Made by a program: the position numbers and the translations under genes. This document shows positions 1 through 7,019 of a DNA stretch of 36,646 nucleotides, in pieces (position 1 is the stretch's first letter; every line of letters starts with the position of its first letter). Source of the stretch: a virus; IMG/VR virus record IMGVR_UViG_3300005264_000096, positions 1 to 36,646 of that record. One strand, 5' to 3'. The notes under the pieces are model-generated. The model searched no databases, was not told the origin of the DNA, and was given only the letters and a program-made list of their open reading frames with translations.

Positions 1-104
1 ATAATTTTTTCAACTTTTGAAAATCTAATAAATTCATTAGTAAAATAAAAAAACATGAAAGTTAAAATTACAAAAGTAGAATTTAGAAAAGAGGTTGAAA
101 CAAA
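1..104. repeat. Left copy of the 104-bp terminal direct repeat
   Basis: Bases 1-104 are identical to 36543-36646. The repeat runs through the 3' end of the last rightward gene and the first 50 bases of the gene starting at 55, so it is coding sequence carried across a junction. This is what a circular or circularly permuted genome looks like when an assembler leaves an overlap. A true packaged terminal repeat is possible but less likely inside an operon. Confidence 0.95.
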
Positions 105-450
105 GTTCGGAGTAATGCAATCCTTTAATGCTGAATACAACGATAAGCGAGGAGGGTTTATGTGTAAGAGCAAAGAAAACCCGACTTTTGAGGCGGGCAA
201 AGAATATGACATTGTAGAGACTGAAAGAGAATATAAAGGCAACACGTATTATAATATAAAATTAATACCAAAGCAGGGCGGTAATTTTGGGCGAGCTATA
301 AAGCGAGAACAGAGTAAATACAGCGGTTTTGCTATGTCATACGCAAAAGATTTGGTAATTGCCGAAAAAATAGAGCTTAAAGAAATTGCAAATTACACTA
401 AAAAAATGTTTGCTTTGATGGTTGAACTTGATAAAACTTTAGACGCATGA
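55..450 (+). CDS. Unknown early protein, possibly OB-fold-like (131 aa)
   Basis: I do not recognise the family with certainty. Residues 1-75 are rich in alternating beta-type segments (for example GKEYDIVETEREYKGNTYYN), which is reminiscent of small OB-fold nucleic-acid-binding proteins. Residues 85-131 look helical. The gene is second in the rightward early operon and its stop overlaps the ATG of the exonuclease gene (ATGA at 447-450). A role in single-strand DNA binding during recombination is inference from fold impression and context only. The start ATG at 55 follows an A-rich leader and lies inside the terminal repeat. Confidence 0.6.
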   Translation: MKVKITKVEFRKEVETKFGVMQSFNAEYNDKRGGFMCKSKENPTFEAGKEYDIVETEREYKGNTYYNIKLIPKQGGNFGRAIKREQSKYSGFAMSYAKDLVIAEKIELKEIANYTKKMFALMVELDKTLDA

Positions 451-1049
451 TCTATAATGTAGAGCAAGACAGTCCAGCATGGGACGAGCTAAGAGCAGGG
501 AGAGTTACAGGAACAAGGTTTCAAACCCTTGTTTCTGGAATGAAAACAAAAGGGTATCAAGATTTAATACTTGATATTACAGGCGAAATATTAACAGGCG
601 AAAGAGAACCTTCCTTCTCAAATGATATAATGCAAAGAGGCATTGACCTTGAACCAGAGGGAGCGCTGGAGTATGAGAGAGTTACAAAGCAAGATGTCGA
701 GCTAATCGGATTTGTAACTAAAGACGGAGATCTTGAGGAATGGACAGGGGTAAGCCCCGATAGACTTATAAAAAATGACGGAATACTTGAAATAAAATGC
801 CCTTTAAGAAAAACTCATTTAAAATATCTTAAAGGTCAAAAATTGCCTACGGAATACAAACACCAAGTTCAGTCTCAAATGTGGGTAACAGGGCGTAAAT
901 ATGTTGATTTTATGAGCTTTTACCCTAAATTAAAACCCTTTATTATTCGTGTTTATCCAGATTTAGAACTATTTGCAGACTATGAGGAGAGGATGACCAT
1001 TTTAATAAAAGATGTTAAAGAACTTATTAAAACATATAAATCTTTATAA
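447..1049 (+). CDS. YqaJ-type phage recombination exonuclease
   Basis: The 200-aa protein has the ordered motifs of the lambda-exonuclease/YqaJ family. These are an N-terminal W-x-x-L-R-x-G-R-V-T-G segment (residues 12-22), RGIDLEPEG (64-72), SPDRLI (103-108, with the metal-binding Asp), EIKCP (115-119, catalytic Glu and Lys) and HQVQSQMW (139-146). Such enzymes digest one strand of a duplex end processively so that an annealing protein can pair the exposed strand. It lies in an early operon beside a Rad50-like ATPase and a possible single-strand binding protein, which fits a phage recombination module. No RecT/Erf-type annealing protein was recognised beside it. Confidence 0.88.
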   Translation: MIYNVEQDSPAWDELRAGRVTGTRFQTLVSGMKTKGYQDLILDITGEILTGEREPSFSNDIMQRGIDLEPEGALEYERVTKQDVELIGFVTKDGDLEEWTGVSPDRLIKNDGILEIKCPLRKTHLKYLKGQKLPTEYKHQVQSQMWVTGRKYVDFMSFYPKLKPFIIRVYPDLELFADYEERMTILIKDVKELIKTYKSL

Positions 1050-1468
1050 TGGAAAATATTGAAAAAATACGTATTGAGCTGAATTGGTACGGTAAGAACG
1101 GAGACACGGCAAGCATTGAAAAATTGCTAAAATTGCAGGATAATCTTGCAATCCGCTCTTACTTCCTAGCCGACGAATTAGGCGGAATTAAAACGGAGTA
1201 TAACCATGCTTATTTTAGCAGAAAGATTGAGTTTAACAAGGCAAAAGCTGGCTTTTTGAATAATAGAAAAATGACACTAGGAGCGTCGGAAATAGAGGCA
1301 ATTCTGGACGTTGAAGACATTCAAAAACAAGAGATTGAACTTGAAAGTTTAGGCTATAAATTAGAGTTGTTACTTCGTCAGGTTAATAGAGTTATACAAG
1401 CGACACAACAAAGAATTTCTTTTTTGAAACAAGAAAAAGAAAGTACACGAAAACAAAACACAACGTAA
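1049..1468 (+). CDS. Unknown helical protein following the exonuclease (139 aa)
   Basis: No family was recognised. The sequence is strongly helical and charged. Residues 85-135 (DVEDIQKQEIELESLGYKLE onward) have the spacing of a coiled coil ending in a basic tail. Its start overlaps the stop of the YqaJ gene by one base and its stop overlaps the next start by one base, so the three genes are probably translationally coupled. Its place directly after the exonuclease makes a recombination partner conceivable, but nothing in the sequence proves it. Confidence 0.65.
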   Translation: MENIEKIRIELNWYGKNGDTASIEKLLKLQDNLAIRSYFLADELGGIKTEYNHAYFSRKIEFNKAKAGFLNNRKMTLGASEIEAILDVEDIQKQEIELESLGYKLELLLRQVNRVIQATQQRISFLKQEKESTRKQNTT

Positions 1469-1926
1469 TGAATGATAAAAAAATAATTAAAATTGCTGAG
1501 GAATTCAGCCTACATGTAAGCATCGTAAAAAGCATTATAAACGAATATATTTATACTCCTTATAAAGACGGCTTAGTCCTTGAAAACACTTTAAAAATGG
1601 TGTTAGAACATTTAGGATTGAATAAAGAAGATATTTTAAATAAGAGTAATAAACCGCATATAGTAAGAGCAAAGAGAATTTATGCAACAGCAGTTGTCCA
1701 ATATTTCAAGGAGATGTACGGAGAAGATTTTATATTTATTTTTAGGACATTAAATAGAATTCCTCTTTACAATGCAATTGCCGAAAGCATTAATTTGAGC
1801 CGTTTTACAATTTTCCATTATGTAAATTACACAGCTGACAACTACGATGCTGTCAGAGATATGGATATTTTTTATAAATGGGTAGAAGATAATAATTTAA
1901 AAATTGGAGACCATGAAGGATTATAA
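1468..1926 (+). CDS. DnaA domain IV-like DNA-binding protein without an ATPase domain
   Basis: The 152-aa protein lacks Walker motifs, but residues about 46-130 follow the pattern of the DnaA C-terminal DNA-binding domain. A helix like VLEHLGLNKEDILNKS precedes HIVRAKRIYATAVVQYF, which corresponds to the conserved basic-helix stretch of DnaA. After an insertion comes IAESINLSRFTIFHYVNYTA, at the place of the DnaA signature helix-turn-helix (GGRDHTTVLHA in E. coli). Small proteins with only this domain are common in Bacteroidota mobile elements. Two TTATTCACA sequences, which match the DnaA-box form TTATNCACA, lie at 35300 and 35353, so binding at the phage origin is a reasonable inference. 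Family assignment is moderate. Confidence 0.55.
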   Translation: MNDKKIIKIAEEFSLHVSIVKSIINEYIYTPYKDGLVLENTLKMVLEHLGLNKEDILNKSNKPHIVRAKRIYATAVVQYFKEMYGEDFIFIFRTLNRIPLYNAIAESINLSRFTIFHYVNYTADNYDAVRDMDIFYKWVEDNNLKIGDHEGL

Positions 1927-2122
1927 ATTTAGAGCATTTAGAAATGTGATAATTAGGAAATTGTCAAGAGCCGAAAACAGAGAATTATTTTTTGACAAAC
2001 TAAGCGAGATTAAAACAATGTCGGAGACTGAACTTGATTTTAGATTTGAAGCATTTTTAATTGATATAGTCCCCTCTGAGCATGATAAAGTCTATGAGAG
2101 AAAACTATACTATAATAGTTAA
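1913..2122 (+). CDS. Unknown small helical protein (69 aa)
   Basis: No family was recognised. The ATG at 1913 is preferred over an upstream TTG at 1904, because it is a standard start and overlaps the preceding stop by 14 bases, as is usual in this operon. The product begins MKDYKFRAFRNVIIRKLSRA, is charged and helical, and ends just upstream of a decamer-type promoter. It is probably the last gene of the first early transcription segment. Confidence 0.55.
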   Translation: MKDYKFRAFRNVIIRKLSRAENRELFFDKLSEIKTMSETELDFRFEAFLIDIVPSEHDKVYERKLYYNS

Positions 2123-2167
2123 AAAATGTTAAATTGTTGTAAATGCAAAAAATAAACGATACATTTA
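2116..2167 (+). promoter_or_regulatory. Promoter with phased GTTAA decamers upstream
   Basis: Decamers TAGTTAAAAA (2116-2125) and ATGTTAAATT (2126-2135) abut a -33 box GTTG (2136-2139). Twenty bases later comes TACATTTA (2160-2167), one base from the Bacteroidota TAnnTTTG -7 element. The layout matches the promoters at 5459, 10379 and 13503. The predicted start near 2174 lies inside the longest form of the next gene, which argues that the gene also or only starts at 2188. Confidence 0.55.
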
Positions 2168-2469
2168 CAAATAATCTAAAAAAAAAGATGAAGAAAAATG
2201 AAGTAATAATGTTAGCCGAAATTGTCACAGGATTTGATAATATTGAAGTAATCAATATTGAAGACAAAGGAGGTTATTTAGAACTAAAATATAAAGGGTT
2301 TGGAAATGAAGTGAATAGGTTTATAATTTCTGAAACAGGGAAAAGTGTTTATTTTGGACATTGGAGTTTTGAAGATAAAGCTTTAAACCAATTCGGACAT
2401 CAAAAAGCAATTGAATACCTACAAAGTAAATATTCAAATTTATTGAAAGCAGTTAGTACGTTAGATTAA
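2143..2469 (+). CDS. Unknown protein (108 aa; possibly starts at 2188)
   Basis: No family was recognised. After a basic N-terminus the protein has a mixed beta/alpha pattern (GGYLELKYKGFGNEVNRFII, then a Trp-rich turn SVYFGHWSFED) and a C-terminal helix. ATG codons exist at 2143 and 2188. A promoter whose -7 box is at 2160-2167 would start transcripts after the first ATG, so translation from 2188 (MKKNEVIMLAEI) is plausible for that transcript, giving 93 aa. Readthrough from the upstream operon could use the longer start. Confidence 0.6.
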   Translation: MQKINDTFTNNLKKKMKKNEVIMLAEIVTGFDNIEVINIEDKGGYLELKYKGFGNEVNRFIISETGKSVYFGHWSFEDKALNQFGHQKAIEYLQSKYSNLLKAVSTLD

Positions 2470-2485
2470 TCTAAAAGATACAACT

Positions 2486-2629
2486 ATGAAAAAGATTATA
2501 ATTATTTTAGTGGTTTTGGTTTTTTGTTCGTGCCAAATTCCAACAATGCCAGAACAACAGACAGGCGGTAAAACGTGCGATACAACGGCACGAGACACGA
2601 AGGAGAGAGATACAACATGGTTTTATTAA
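2486..2629 (+). CDS. Small predicted lipoprotein (47 aa)
   Basis: The ATG at 2486 opens a short frame ending at TAA 2627-2629. The product has a classic short signal: two lysines, a hydrophobic run IIIILVVLVF, then CSC, after which the chain is polar (QIPTMPEQQ, then Thr/Asp-rich). Cys16 is the likely lipidation site, with Ser at -1. The mature peptide would be about 32 residues, anchored in a host membrane. Small phage lipoproteins include Rz1-type spanins and superinfection-exclusion proteins. No partner spanin was recognised here, so the role is open. Confidence 0.65.
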   Translation: MKKIIIILVVLVFCSCQIPTMPEQQTGGKTCDTTARDTKERDTTWFY

Positions 2630-2647
2630 CATTAAAAAGCGGTAAAA

Positions 2648-3943
2648 ATGAAAATTAAAAAAATTGAAGTAAAAAACTTTAAAGCAATTGGCGAAACAAT
2701 AGCCGATTTTGGAGGATGCTCTGCAATAATAACAGCAGGTAATAATAAAGGCAAAACCTCTCTTTTGCGAGGGCTTACAGACAGACTAAGAGGAGAGAAA
2801 CCCGAAATTATTTTAAAAGAGGGTACAGAAAAAGGTTTTACTACTATGGAGCTGACAGACGGCTCAAAAATAAAGTGGTCTTTTACTGGCAAAACAGAAA
2901 GTTTTAGTTATACAACCGTTGAGGGGTTTGTAATCAAGACAGGGGTTTTAAAAACTATTGGAGAGCGTTATTTTGGTTTAAAATTTGACATTGATAAATT
3001 TTTAATGTCAACACCAAAGGCACAAGTTGTAACACTCCAGAAACTTGTCGGACTTGATTTTGAAGAGGTAAACGACCGATTTAATAGAGCTTATTCGGAC
3101 AGAACCGAAAAAAACAGAGTATTAAAAGGATTAAAAGAGAATTCCTTAACGCCTCCCGAAGAGATTGCAAAACCAAATATTGAAATTCTAAAAGCGGAAT
3201 TAAAAGCGGTCAGAGAAAAAAACGACCTTCTTAGCTCAGAGTATCAGAAAGAAAACAAAACGCATCTTGATAGACTATTGAAATTCAATGCAGAACAGCG
3301 AAGGAAAGCCTTATTTGAAAAAGAAACCCGATACATTTTAAATAAGATGCAAGGGGAGACCAGAGGCGATTTAATCCAGTTCATTAAATTTGACGAGTTT
3401 ACCAAATACGTTGATGAACTCCCAAAAGCAGAGGACGAAATGATAATTAAAAATTTACAAGCTCCACAACTTGAAAATTTAACAGAATTAGAGGCTAAAA
3501 TCGACACCGCTTATCAAAATTTGACATATTACAACAACTATGTTAGAGATTTAACGGCTTATGAAAGTTGGGTAAGTGTTGGGAAACTTGCAAAAATAGC
3601 GGTTGAAAATGCTGATAAACTTGTAAAAGATATTGAGCAAGAGAAAAAAGATATGATAAACTCCGCTAATATTCCTCCAGAGTTTGAATTTGGAGACGAT
3701 GGGATTTTATACAAAGGGTTACCACTTTCAAATAATCAAATGTCAAGCAGCAGCAAATATATTGCAAGTTTGAAACTTGGAGCAATGGCTCTAGGCGAAG
3801 TTAAAGCAATGCACTTTGACGCATCTTTTTTAGATAGGGAAAATTTAGAAAAAGTTCAAGCGTGGGCGGATGAAAATGATTTACAGTTATTAATCGAACG
3901 CCCTGACTTTGACGGTGGAGAAATTGAATATCAAATAATATGA
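2648..3943 (+). CDS. Rad50/SMC-like ABC-type ATPase
   Basis: The 431-aa protein begins MKIKKIEVKNFKAIGE, the usual start of RecF/Rad50/SMC ATPases. Next comes a Walker A-like AGNNKGKTS at residues 30-38, in which Ala replaces the first Gly. Residues about 170-345 are charged and helical and form a short coiled-coil insert. A serine-rich stretch SNNQMSSSSKYIASLKLG (about 361-378) occupies the position of the ABC signature. The Walker B region MHFDAS (388-393) has Ala-Ser where a catalytic Glu is usual. Such proteins are found with phage exonucleases in end processing or recombination. The altered Walker B may reduce ATP turnover. Confidence 0.78.
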   Translation: MKIKKIEVKNFKAIGETIADFGGCSAIITAGNNKGKTSLLRGLTDRLRGEKPEIILKEGTEKGFTTMELTDGSKIKWSFTGKTESFSYTTVEGFVIKTGVLKTIGERYFGLKFDIDKFLMSTPKAQVVTLQKLVGLDFEEVNDRFNRAYSDRTEKNRVLKGLKENSLTPPEEIAKPNIEILKAELKAVREKNDLLSSEYQKENKTHLDRLLKFNAEQRRKALFEKETRYILNKMQGETRGDLIQFIKFDEFTKYVDELPKAEDEMIIKNLQAPQLENLTELEAKIDTAYQNLTYYNNYVRDLTAYESWVSVGKLAKIAVENADKLVKDIEQEKKDMINSANIPPEFEFGDDGILYKGLPLSNNQMSSSSKYIASLKLGAMALGEVKAMHFDASFLDRENLEKVQAWADENDLQLLIERPDFDGGEIEYQII

Positions 3944-4602
3944 AATTAACATTATTTGTAATATCGACAATAGGCATTTATTTTGCATATATTTGTTGGC
4001 AGTATTTGCCTATTTTATCGGTAGTTGTTTTATTAATGTTGCAAAACATATTATTAATATATAAATTTGAGAAAATGAAAACAATAAAAATTACAGACAA
4101 AATGTATAGTTCCTTAATGGAGTTATCAAAAGAGATTAACAGCCAAGACCACAGGAGTATGAGCATGCCTTATTTTTTCCAAGTTCAAACTGAAAAAGGA
4201 GTTGTTGCACTGGAGGGGTGTGGGGATACTGTTTATTGGGTTGACTCTGACGGTTTGGAATTACGAACAAAAGAAGACATAGAAGAGTATATAAAAGATT
4301 ATATTTCAGATGAATTTGGAGATAAAACAGCAGAAGAAATATCCCTTTATTTTATTGATAAAATAAAGGGGAAAGAGGCTGATTGGCTTTTAAATAAAGA
4401 TTTTAGGCGAGTAGATATAGTCTTTGAAAAAAGATATGAGAACTCCTTTTTCACAGCAAAGGCATGTCAAGAAAATATTAATGCAAATAAGCATCATTAT
4501 AACAAACCTGTAACATATCTTAATGGTGCATTTCGCAACCCAGAAATGGAGTTAGTTATGAAATTTCTTTGTGAGTTAAATGGAGGAACGCTCCATAAAT
4601 AA
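3940..4602 (+). CDS. Phage protein with two N-terminal membrane segments (220 aa)
   Basis: Residues 1-43 contain two hydrophobic stretches (LTLFVISTIGIYFAYICWQY and ILSVVVLLMLQNILLIY), so the N-terminus should be membrane-inserted. From Met46 (base 4075) the sequence is a soluble acidic domain starting MKTIKITDKMYSSLMELSKE. It ends with a conserved-looking segment containing HHYN and LVMKFLCELNGG. I recall free-standing proteins resembling this soluble part in Bacteroidota phages, so an internal start at 4075 is possible. The ATG at 3940 overlaps the ATPase stop (ATGA), which supports the long form. Function unknown. Confidence 0.65.
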   Translation: MKLTLFVISTIGIYFAYICWQYLPILSVVVLLMLQNILLIYKFEKMKTIKITDKMYSSLMELSKEINSQDHRSMSMPYFFQVQTEKGVVALEGCGDTVYWVDSDGLELRTKEDIEEYIKDYISDEFGDKTAEEISLYFIDKIKGKEADWLLNKDFRRVDIVFEKRYENSFFTAKACQENINANKHHYNKPVTYLNGAFRNPEMELVMKFLCELNGGTLHK

Positions 4603-4621
4603 ACATTATTAAGTTTAGAAA

Positions 4622-4927
4622 ATGAGTAGGCTTCAGAGAAAGCGTGGACGTAAATCAAATTATGTTCATGCTTTAAACAAAAACGAAGACTGGATAGAAG
4701 TCAAACGGCTTGTTCTTATAAGAGATAGAAACTGCCGTATTTGCTCCTCAAAGTTATATTTAGAAACGCACCATTTAACATATTACGCTGATGGAAAAAG
4801 TATTGTAGGTAAAGAAATAAACCATTTAGATAAAATGCTGTTACTTTGTGCAAAATGTCATAAACTTGTTCATAAGGATAAAAAACACCCTATGAACCCA
4901 AAAAATTATAAAAATGGAATTTTTTAA
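4622..4927 (+). CDS. HNH endonuclease family protein
   Basis: The 101-aa protein has a basic N-terminus and a compact zinc-bound HNH core. Cys38 and Cys41 (NCRIC) come first, then the His50-His51 pair (LETHHLTYY), then Cys76 and Cys79 followed by His80 and His84 (CAKCHKLVH). The beta-beta-alpha metal core with two CxxC knuckles is typical of phage HNH nucleases. Many of these nick or cut DNA during packaging or replication. It lies about 3.5 kb before the terminase genes, within the early operon, so a direct packaging role is less clear. Confidence 0.8.
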   Translation: MSRLQRKRGRKSNYVHALNKNEDWIEVKRLVLIRDRNCRICSSKLYLETHHLTYYADGKSIVGKEINHLDKMLLLCAKCHKLVHKDKKHPMNPKNYKNGIF

Positions 4928-5054
4928 AGAAATTAAGGAGTATTTACTCCTCAGAAATTTAAGTGATAAATATGATATAATGTTTACCGTATTCGTTTAC
5001 GGAGTAGTACTAGGCTTTATTTCAATTATAATACTTTTAACACAATTAAAATAA
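4914..5054 (+). CDS. Small single-span membrane protein (46 aa)
   Basis: The ATG at 4914 overlaps the end of the HNH gene by 14 bases and the frame ends at TAA 5052-5054. Residues 1-22 are charged (MEFFKEIKEYLLLRN), and residues 23-43 are a strongly hydrophobic segment (MFTVFVYGVVLGFISIIILL), ending in TQLK. This is a typical one-pass membrane peptide. A holin-like or exclusion role is possible, but its place in the early operon and its small size do not decide it. Confidence 0.6.
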   Translation: MEFFKEIKEYLLLRNLSDKYDIMFTVFVYGVVLGFISIIILLTQLK

Positions 5055-5182
5055 TGGAAAACAAAAAAGATTACAACGAAGAAAACGACCTCCGAATAGT
5101 AGAGAGTCTAAAGTCAACAGCTAAGGAGACACAAGAGGCACAAGACCGCCTCGACACAAACAAATCACAGGGAAGTAAATGA
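5054..5182 (+). CDS. Small acidic/charged protein (42 aa)
   Basis: The frame opens at 5054, overlapping the previous stop (TAATG), and closes at TGA 5180-5182, overlapping the next start (ATGA). The product begins MENKKDYNEENDLRIVESLK and is hydrophilic and helical, with no recognisable domain. Tight coupling on both sides is the main reason to call it a real gene. Confidence 0.5.
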   Translation: MENKKDYNEENDLRIVESLKSTAKETQEAQDRLDTNKSQGSK

Positions 5183-5445
5183 AGTATGTAAAACCGTTTT
5201 TAAACGGAAGAGAGGCGGAGTATTGGCATAATCGAAATTGTGCCGTTTGCTCGACTAAATGCCATTTTAAAAAGAATATGGAATATGGTGTTATAATTGG
5301 AGAGATAACAATTGCAACTGCTGAATTTATAGGCTATACGCAAAAAGAAGGTAATCACATTGAAATAAAGGACTGCAAAAACAAAGATAATTACCAGAAA
5401 AAAAAGAAAAATACAGAAAATAAAAATGGCTTAACTCTATTTTAG
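5179..5445 (+). CDS. Small cysteine-containing protein, possible zinc knuckle (88 aa)
   Basis: The N-terminal half has a Cys-x2-Cys-x3-Cys arrangement (NCAVCSTKCHFKK, residues 20-32) with nearby His residues, suggesting metal binding. The middle (VIIGEITIATAEFIGYT) looks like beta strands. The C-terminal tail is lysine-rich (NYQKKKKNTENKNGLTLF). The last 15 codons of this tail and the promoter after it are duplicated at 10315-10457. No family was recognised. Confidence 0.6.
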   Translation: MKYVKPFLNGREAEYWHNRNCAVCSTKCHFKKNMEYGVIIGEITIATAEFIGYTQKEGNHIEIKDCKNKDNYQKKKKNTENKNGLTLF

Positions 5446-5538
5446 GCAAAATTATCAAATGTTAAAAGATGTTAAGAAATGTTAATTTAGTTGCACACGT
5501 AAAATAAAAGTTGTTTATTTGTGTAGAATTTAATTATT
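5391..5538 (+). repeat. Source copy of a duplicated gene-tail plus promoter segment
   Basis: This segment covers the lysine-rich 3' end of the preceding gene, its stop, three phased decamers and a promoter. It matches 10311-10457 at roughly 84 percent by eye with one single-base indel. The copied portion includes the coding tail, which shows that DNA rather than only a regulatory motif was duplicated. Confidence 0.85.
5459..5521 (+). promoter_or_regulatory. Promoter with three 10-bp-phased decamers
   Basis: ATGTTAAAAG, ATGTTAAGAA and ATGTTAATTT (5459-5488) are perfectly phased decamers placed directly upstream of the -33 box GTTG (5490-5493). Twenty bases later the -7 box is TTTATTTG (5514-5521). 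The site should drive the gene at 5572. Position just upstream of -33 is typical for an activator or an UP-like element. Confidence 0.7.
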
Positions 5539-5571
5539 AACAGCCGTCATTGGCTTAAAAAAGTAGAAATT

Positions 5572-6399
5572 ATGAGAAATGCAGATTATCAAAAAGTAGT
5601 AGGATTAAGAAAGAAGTATAAAAGTATTGAAACAATGCTAAGGCACGCAAGTGCTGAACAGCGTGTTATACTAGAGAAACAAGAGCGAAGATGGAAAAAT
5701 CGCATTACAAAAGACTTTCCTAAGTCTTTTTGTGATAATCTTATTAAGAATAAAATGCAAGAAATTGCAAATGCTATGCCCGACGAGGGCTACAGCATGG
5801 GTTCGGTTGTAAAAGTATCTTTTGCTACCTTAACAGTAAGAGATGACAGGACAGAGACTTATGCAAAATCTTGCTCTTACAGACCCACACACGGGGCTGT
5901 AACTTATAAGTTAACAGCTGACGAAATAAGAAATATTTCAATAATTGGTGGTATAGTAACATATATATATCCAAAACAAAGAAATAAAGTAAAAAAATGT
6001 TACTGGTATGCTGGTGTTGGGTCGAAGAATAGATTTTCTTATGAAAAAGTAGAGGGGTTTGTTTTTGCTGATTTTCACTCTAAAAATAAAGAACTTGCAA
6101 AAATTGGCGGTCTTGCAAATATTGCAAGAAAAAAAAACAGAATAAAATTGGCAAAAGAGCAAGCAAAAGAGCAAGCTCTATACCAAAAAAAATACAGGAA
6201 AGCATTAAGGTCAGAGTATTCTTATCAAGATAGCCTTAACGCAGGCAACTGCGAAGTTGGTACAAAAGCCTTTATTTTAAGGCTAAAACTTGACGAAGAG
6301 AAGAATTACAGAGGCTCTTTTTTGTTAAAAAAAGCTAAAGAAAAAAGCACAAGTGCTGTATATTTTATTGAAAAAATGATAAATAATAATATATGTTAA
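5572..6399 (+). CDS. Unknown 275-aa protein
   Basis: No family name is offered. The N-terminal 70 residues are helical and basic (SIETMLRHASAEQRVILEKQ). The middle holds beta-type segments with KVSFATLTVRDD and an aromatic stretch KKCYWYAGVGSKNRFSYEKV. The C-terminus has SLNAGNCEVGTKAF, a motif I recall from uncharacterised Bacteroidota phage and conjugative-element proteins. A basic Lys/Arg-rich helix (residues 180-215) suggests nucleic-acid contact. The gene has its own decamer promoter and is followed by a perfect hairpin, so it is probably a one-gene unit. Confidence 0.65.
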   Translation: MRNADYQKVVGLRKKYKSIETMLRHASAEQRVILEKQERRWKNRITKDFPKSFCDNLIKNKMQEIANAMPDEGYSMGSVVKVSFATLTVRDDRTETYAKSCSYRPTHGAVTYKLTADEIRNISIIGGIVTYIYPKQRNKVKKCYWYAGVGSKNRFSYEKVEGFVFADFHSKNKELAKIGGLANIARKKNRIKLAKEQAKEQALYQKKYRKALRSEYSYQDSLNAGNCEVGTKAFILRLKLDEEKNYRGSFLLKKAKEKSTSAVYFIEKMINNNIC

Positions 6400-6410
6400 T
6401 ATATCTAATA

Positions 6411-6442
6411 AAGTCTAAGGCTGAGCAAAAAGCCTTAGACTT
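6411..6442. terminator. Perfect 12-bp hairpin after the 5572 gene
   Basis: AAGTCTAAGGCT (6411-6422) pairs without mismatch with AGCCTTAGACTT (6431-6442) across an 8-base loop. No run of T follows on either strand, so it may act as a Rho-dependent, processing or 3'-end-stabilising element rather than a classic intrinsic terminator. Confidence 0.55.
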
Positions 6443-6471
6443 AGTAAAAAAGAACAGTTTTAAATTAAATT

Positions 6472-6495
6472 TTGTTCGCTTTTTTTGGCGAACAA
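6472..6495. other. 8-bp hairpin upstream of the ASCH gene
   Basis: TTGTTCGC (6472-6479) pairs with GCGAACAA (6488-6495), with a T-rich loop. It lies 28 bases before the ATG at 6523, where it could sit in the mRNA leader or mark the upstream transcript end. Confidence 0.4.
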
Positions 6496-6522
6496 TTTAC
6501 GTTTTTACAAAAATCAAATAAG

Positions 6523-6834
6523 ATGGCAGAAAAAAAAGATTTATTCCTAAGAATAAAAAGATGTTGGCTTGACAAAATATTGTCAGCCGAAAAAACAATT
6601 GAGTACAGAGATTTTAAAGATTTTTATATTAGTCGGCTCTGTATTATCAAAGATGGCGAAATAGTGGACGTTAAAAAGTTCGATACTATAACCTTAGTTG
6701 CAGGGTATAGAAAAGATGCACCAAAAGCAACCTTTGAAAGTAAAGGTGTATTTATAGCTGTTGACAAAGAGGGCAACCCGATTGAATTTGAGATTGAAAT
6801 CGGCAAGTTAATAAGTAAATCAAATATTGATTAA
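6523..6834 (+). CDS. ASCH-domain (PUA-like) protein
   Basis: The 103-aa protein beginning MAEKKDLFLRIKRCWLDKIL has the ASCH/PUA-like hallmark: a strand, then W-x-D-K-I-L-x-x-E-K-T-I-E-Y-R at residues about 14-30. Strands follow, with the conserved DTITLVAGY segment. ASCH proteins are small RNA- or nucleoside-binding beta-barrels, and some are N4-acetylcytidine amidohydrolases. Phages often carry them as single genes. The ATG at 6523 is chosen because the longer frame would start at a TTG inside a hairpin. Confidence 0.72.
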   Translation: MAEKKDLFLRIKRCWLDKILSAEKTIEYRDFKDFYISRLCIIKDGEIVDVKKFDTITLVAGYRKDAPKATFESKGVFIAVDKEGNPIEFEIEIGKLISKSNID

Positions 6835-6857
6835 TTAAAGATTTATTTGTATATTTG
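6826..6857 (+). promoter_or_regulatory. Bacteroidota-type promoter before the IbrA/IbrB-like pair
   Basis: ATTG (6826-6829), 20 bases and a perfect TATATTTG (6850-6857) form a consensus-like promoter without decamers. It overlaps the 3' end of the ASCH gene and lies 30 bases before the ATG at 6888. This gives the next genes a transcription start independent of the early operon. Confidence 0.7.
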
Positions 6858-6887
6858 AGCTTTATTTATTAACTAAAAATCAATATC

Positions 6888-7019
6888 ATGCCAGAAGGAG
6901 GAAAATTTGGAGTGAAAAGAGCTACTGCAAATATCAGTAAGTTCTTGAAAAAAACACAATTTGACCACGGAAAAGGCTCAACATTTACACGAGCAAGTAC
7001 ACGACAGAAACATCAGTAA
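6888..7019 (+). CDS. Small basic protein before the PAPS-reductase-like gene (43 aa)
   Basis: The ATG at 6888 opens a frame ending at TAA 7017-7019, and the TAATG overlap couples it to the next gene. The product (MPEGGKFGVKRATANISKFL onward) is basic, Gly/Thr/Ser-rich and ends QKHQ. No family was recognised. The strong promoter and the coupled stop/start support a real gene. Confidence 0.6.
   Translation: MPEGGKFGVKRATANISKFLKKTQFDHGKGSTFTRASTRQKHQ

Noticed and set aside
6472-6522. TTG start extending the ASCH protein by 17 residues
   Set aside because: The extension falls in a hairpin and does not resemble the family; ATG 6523 begins the domain properly.
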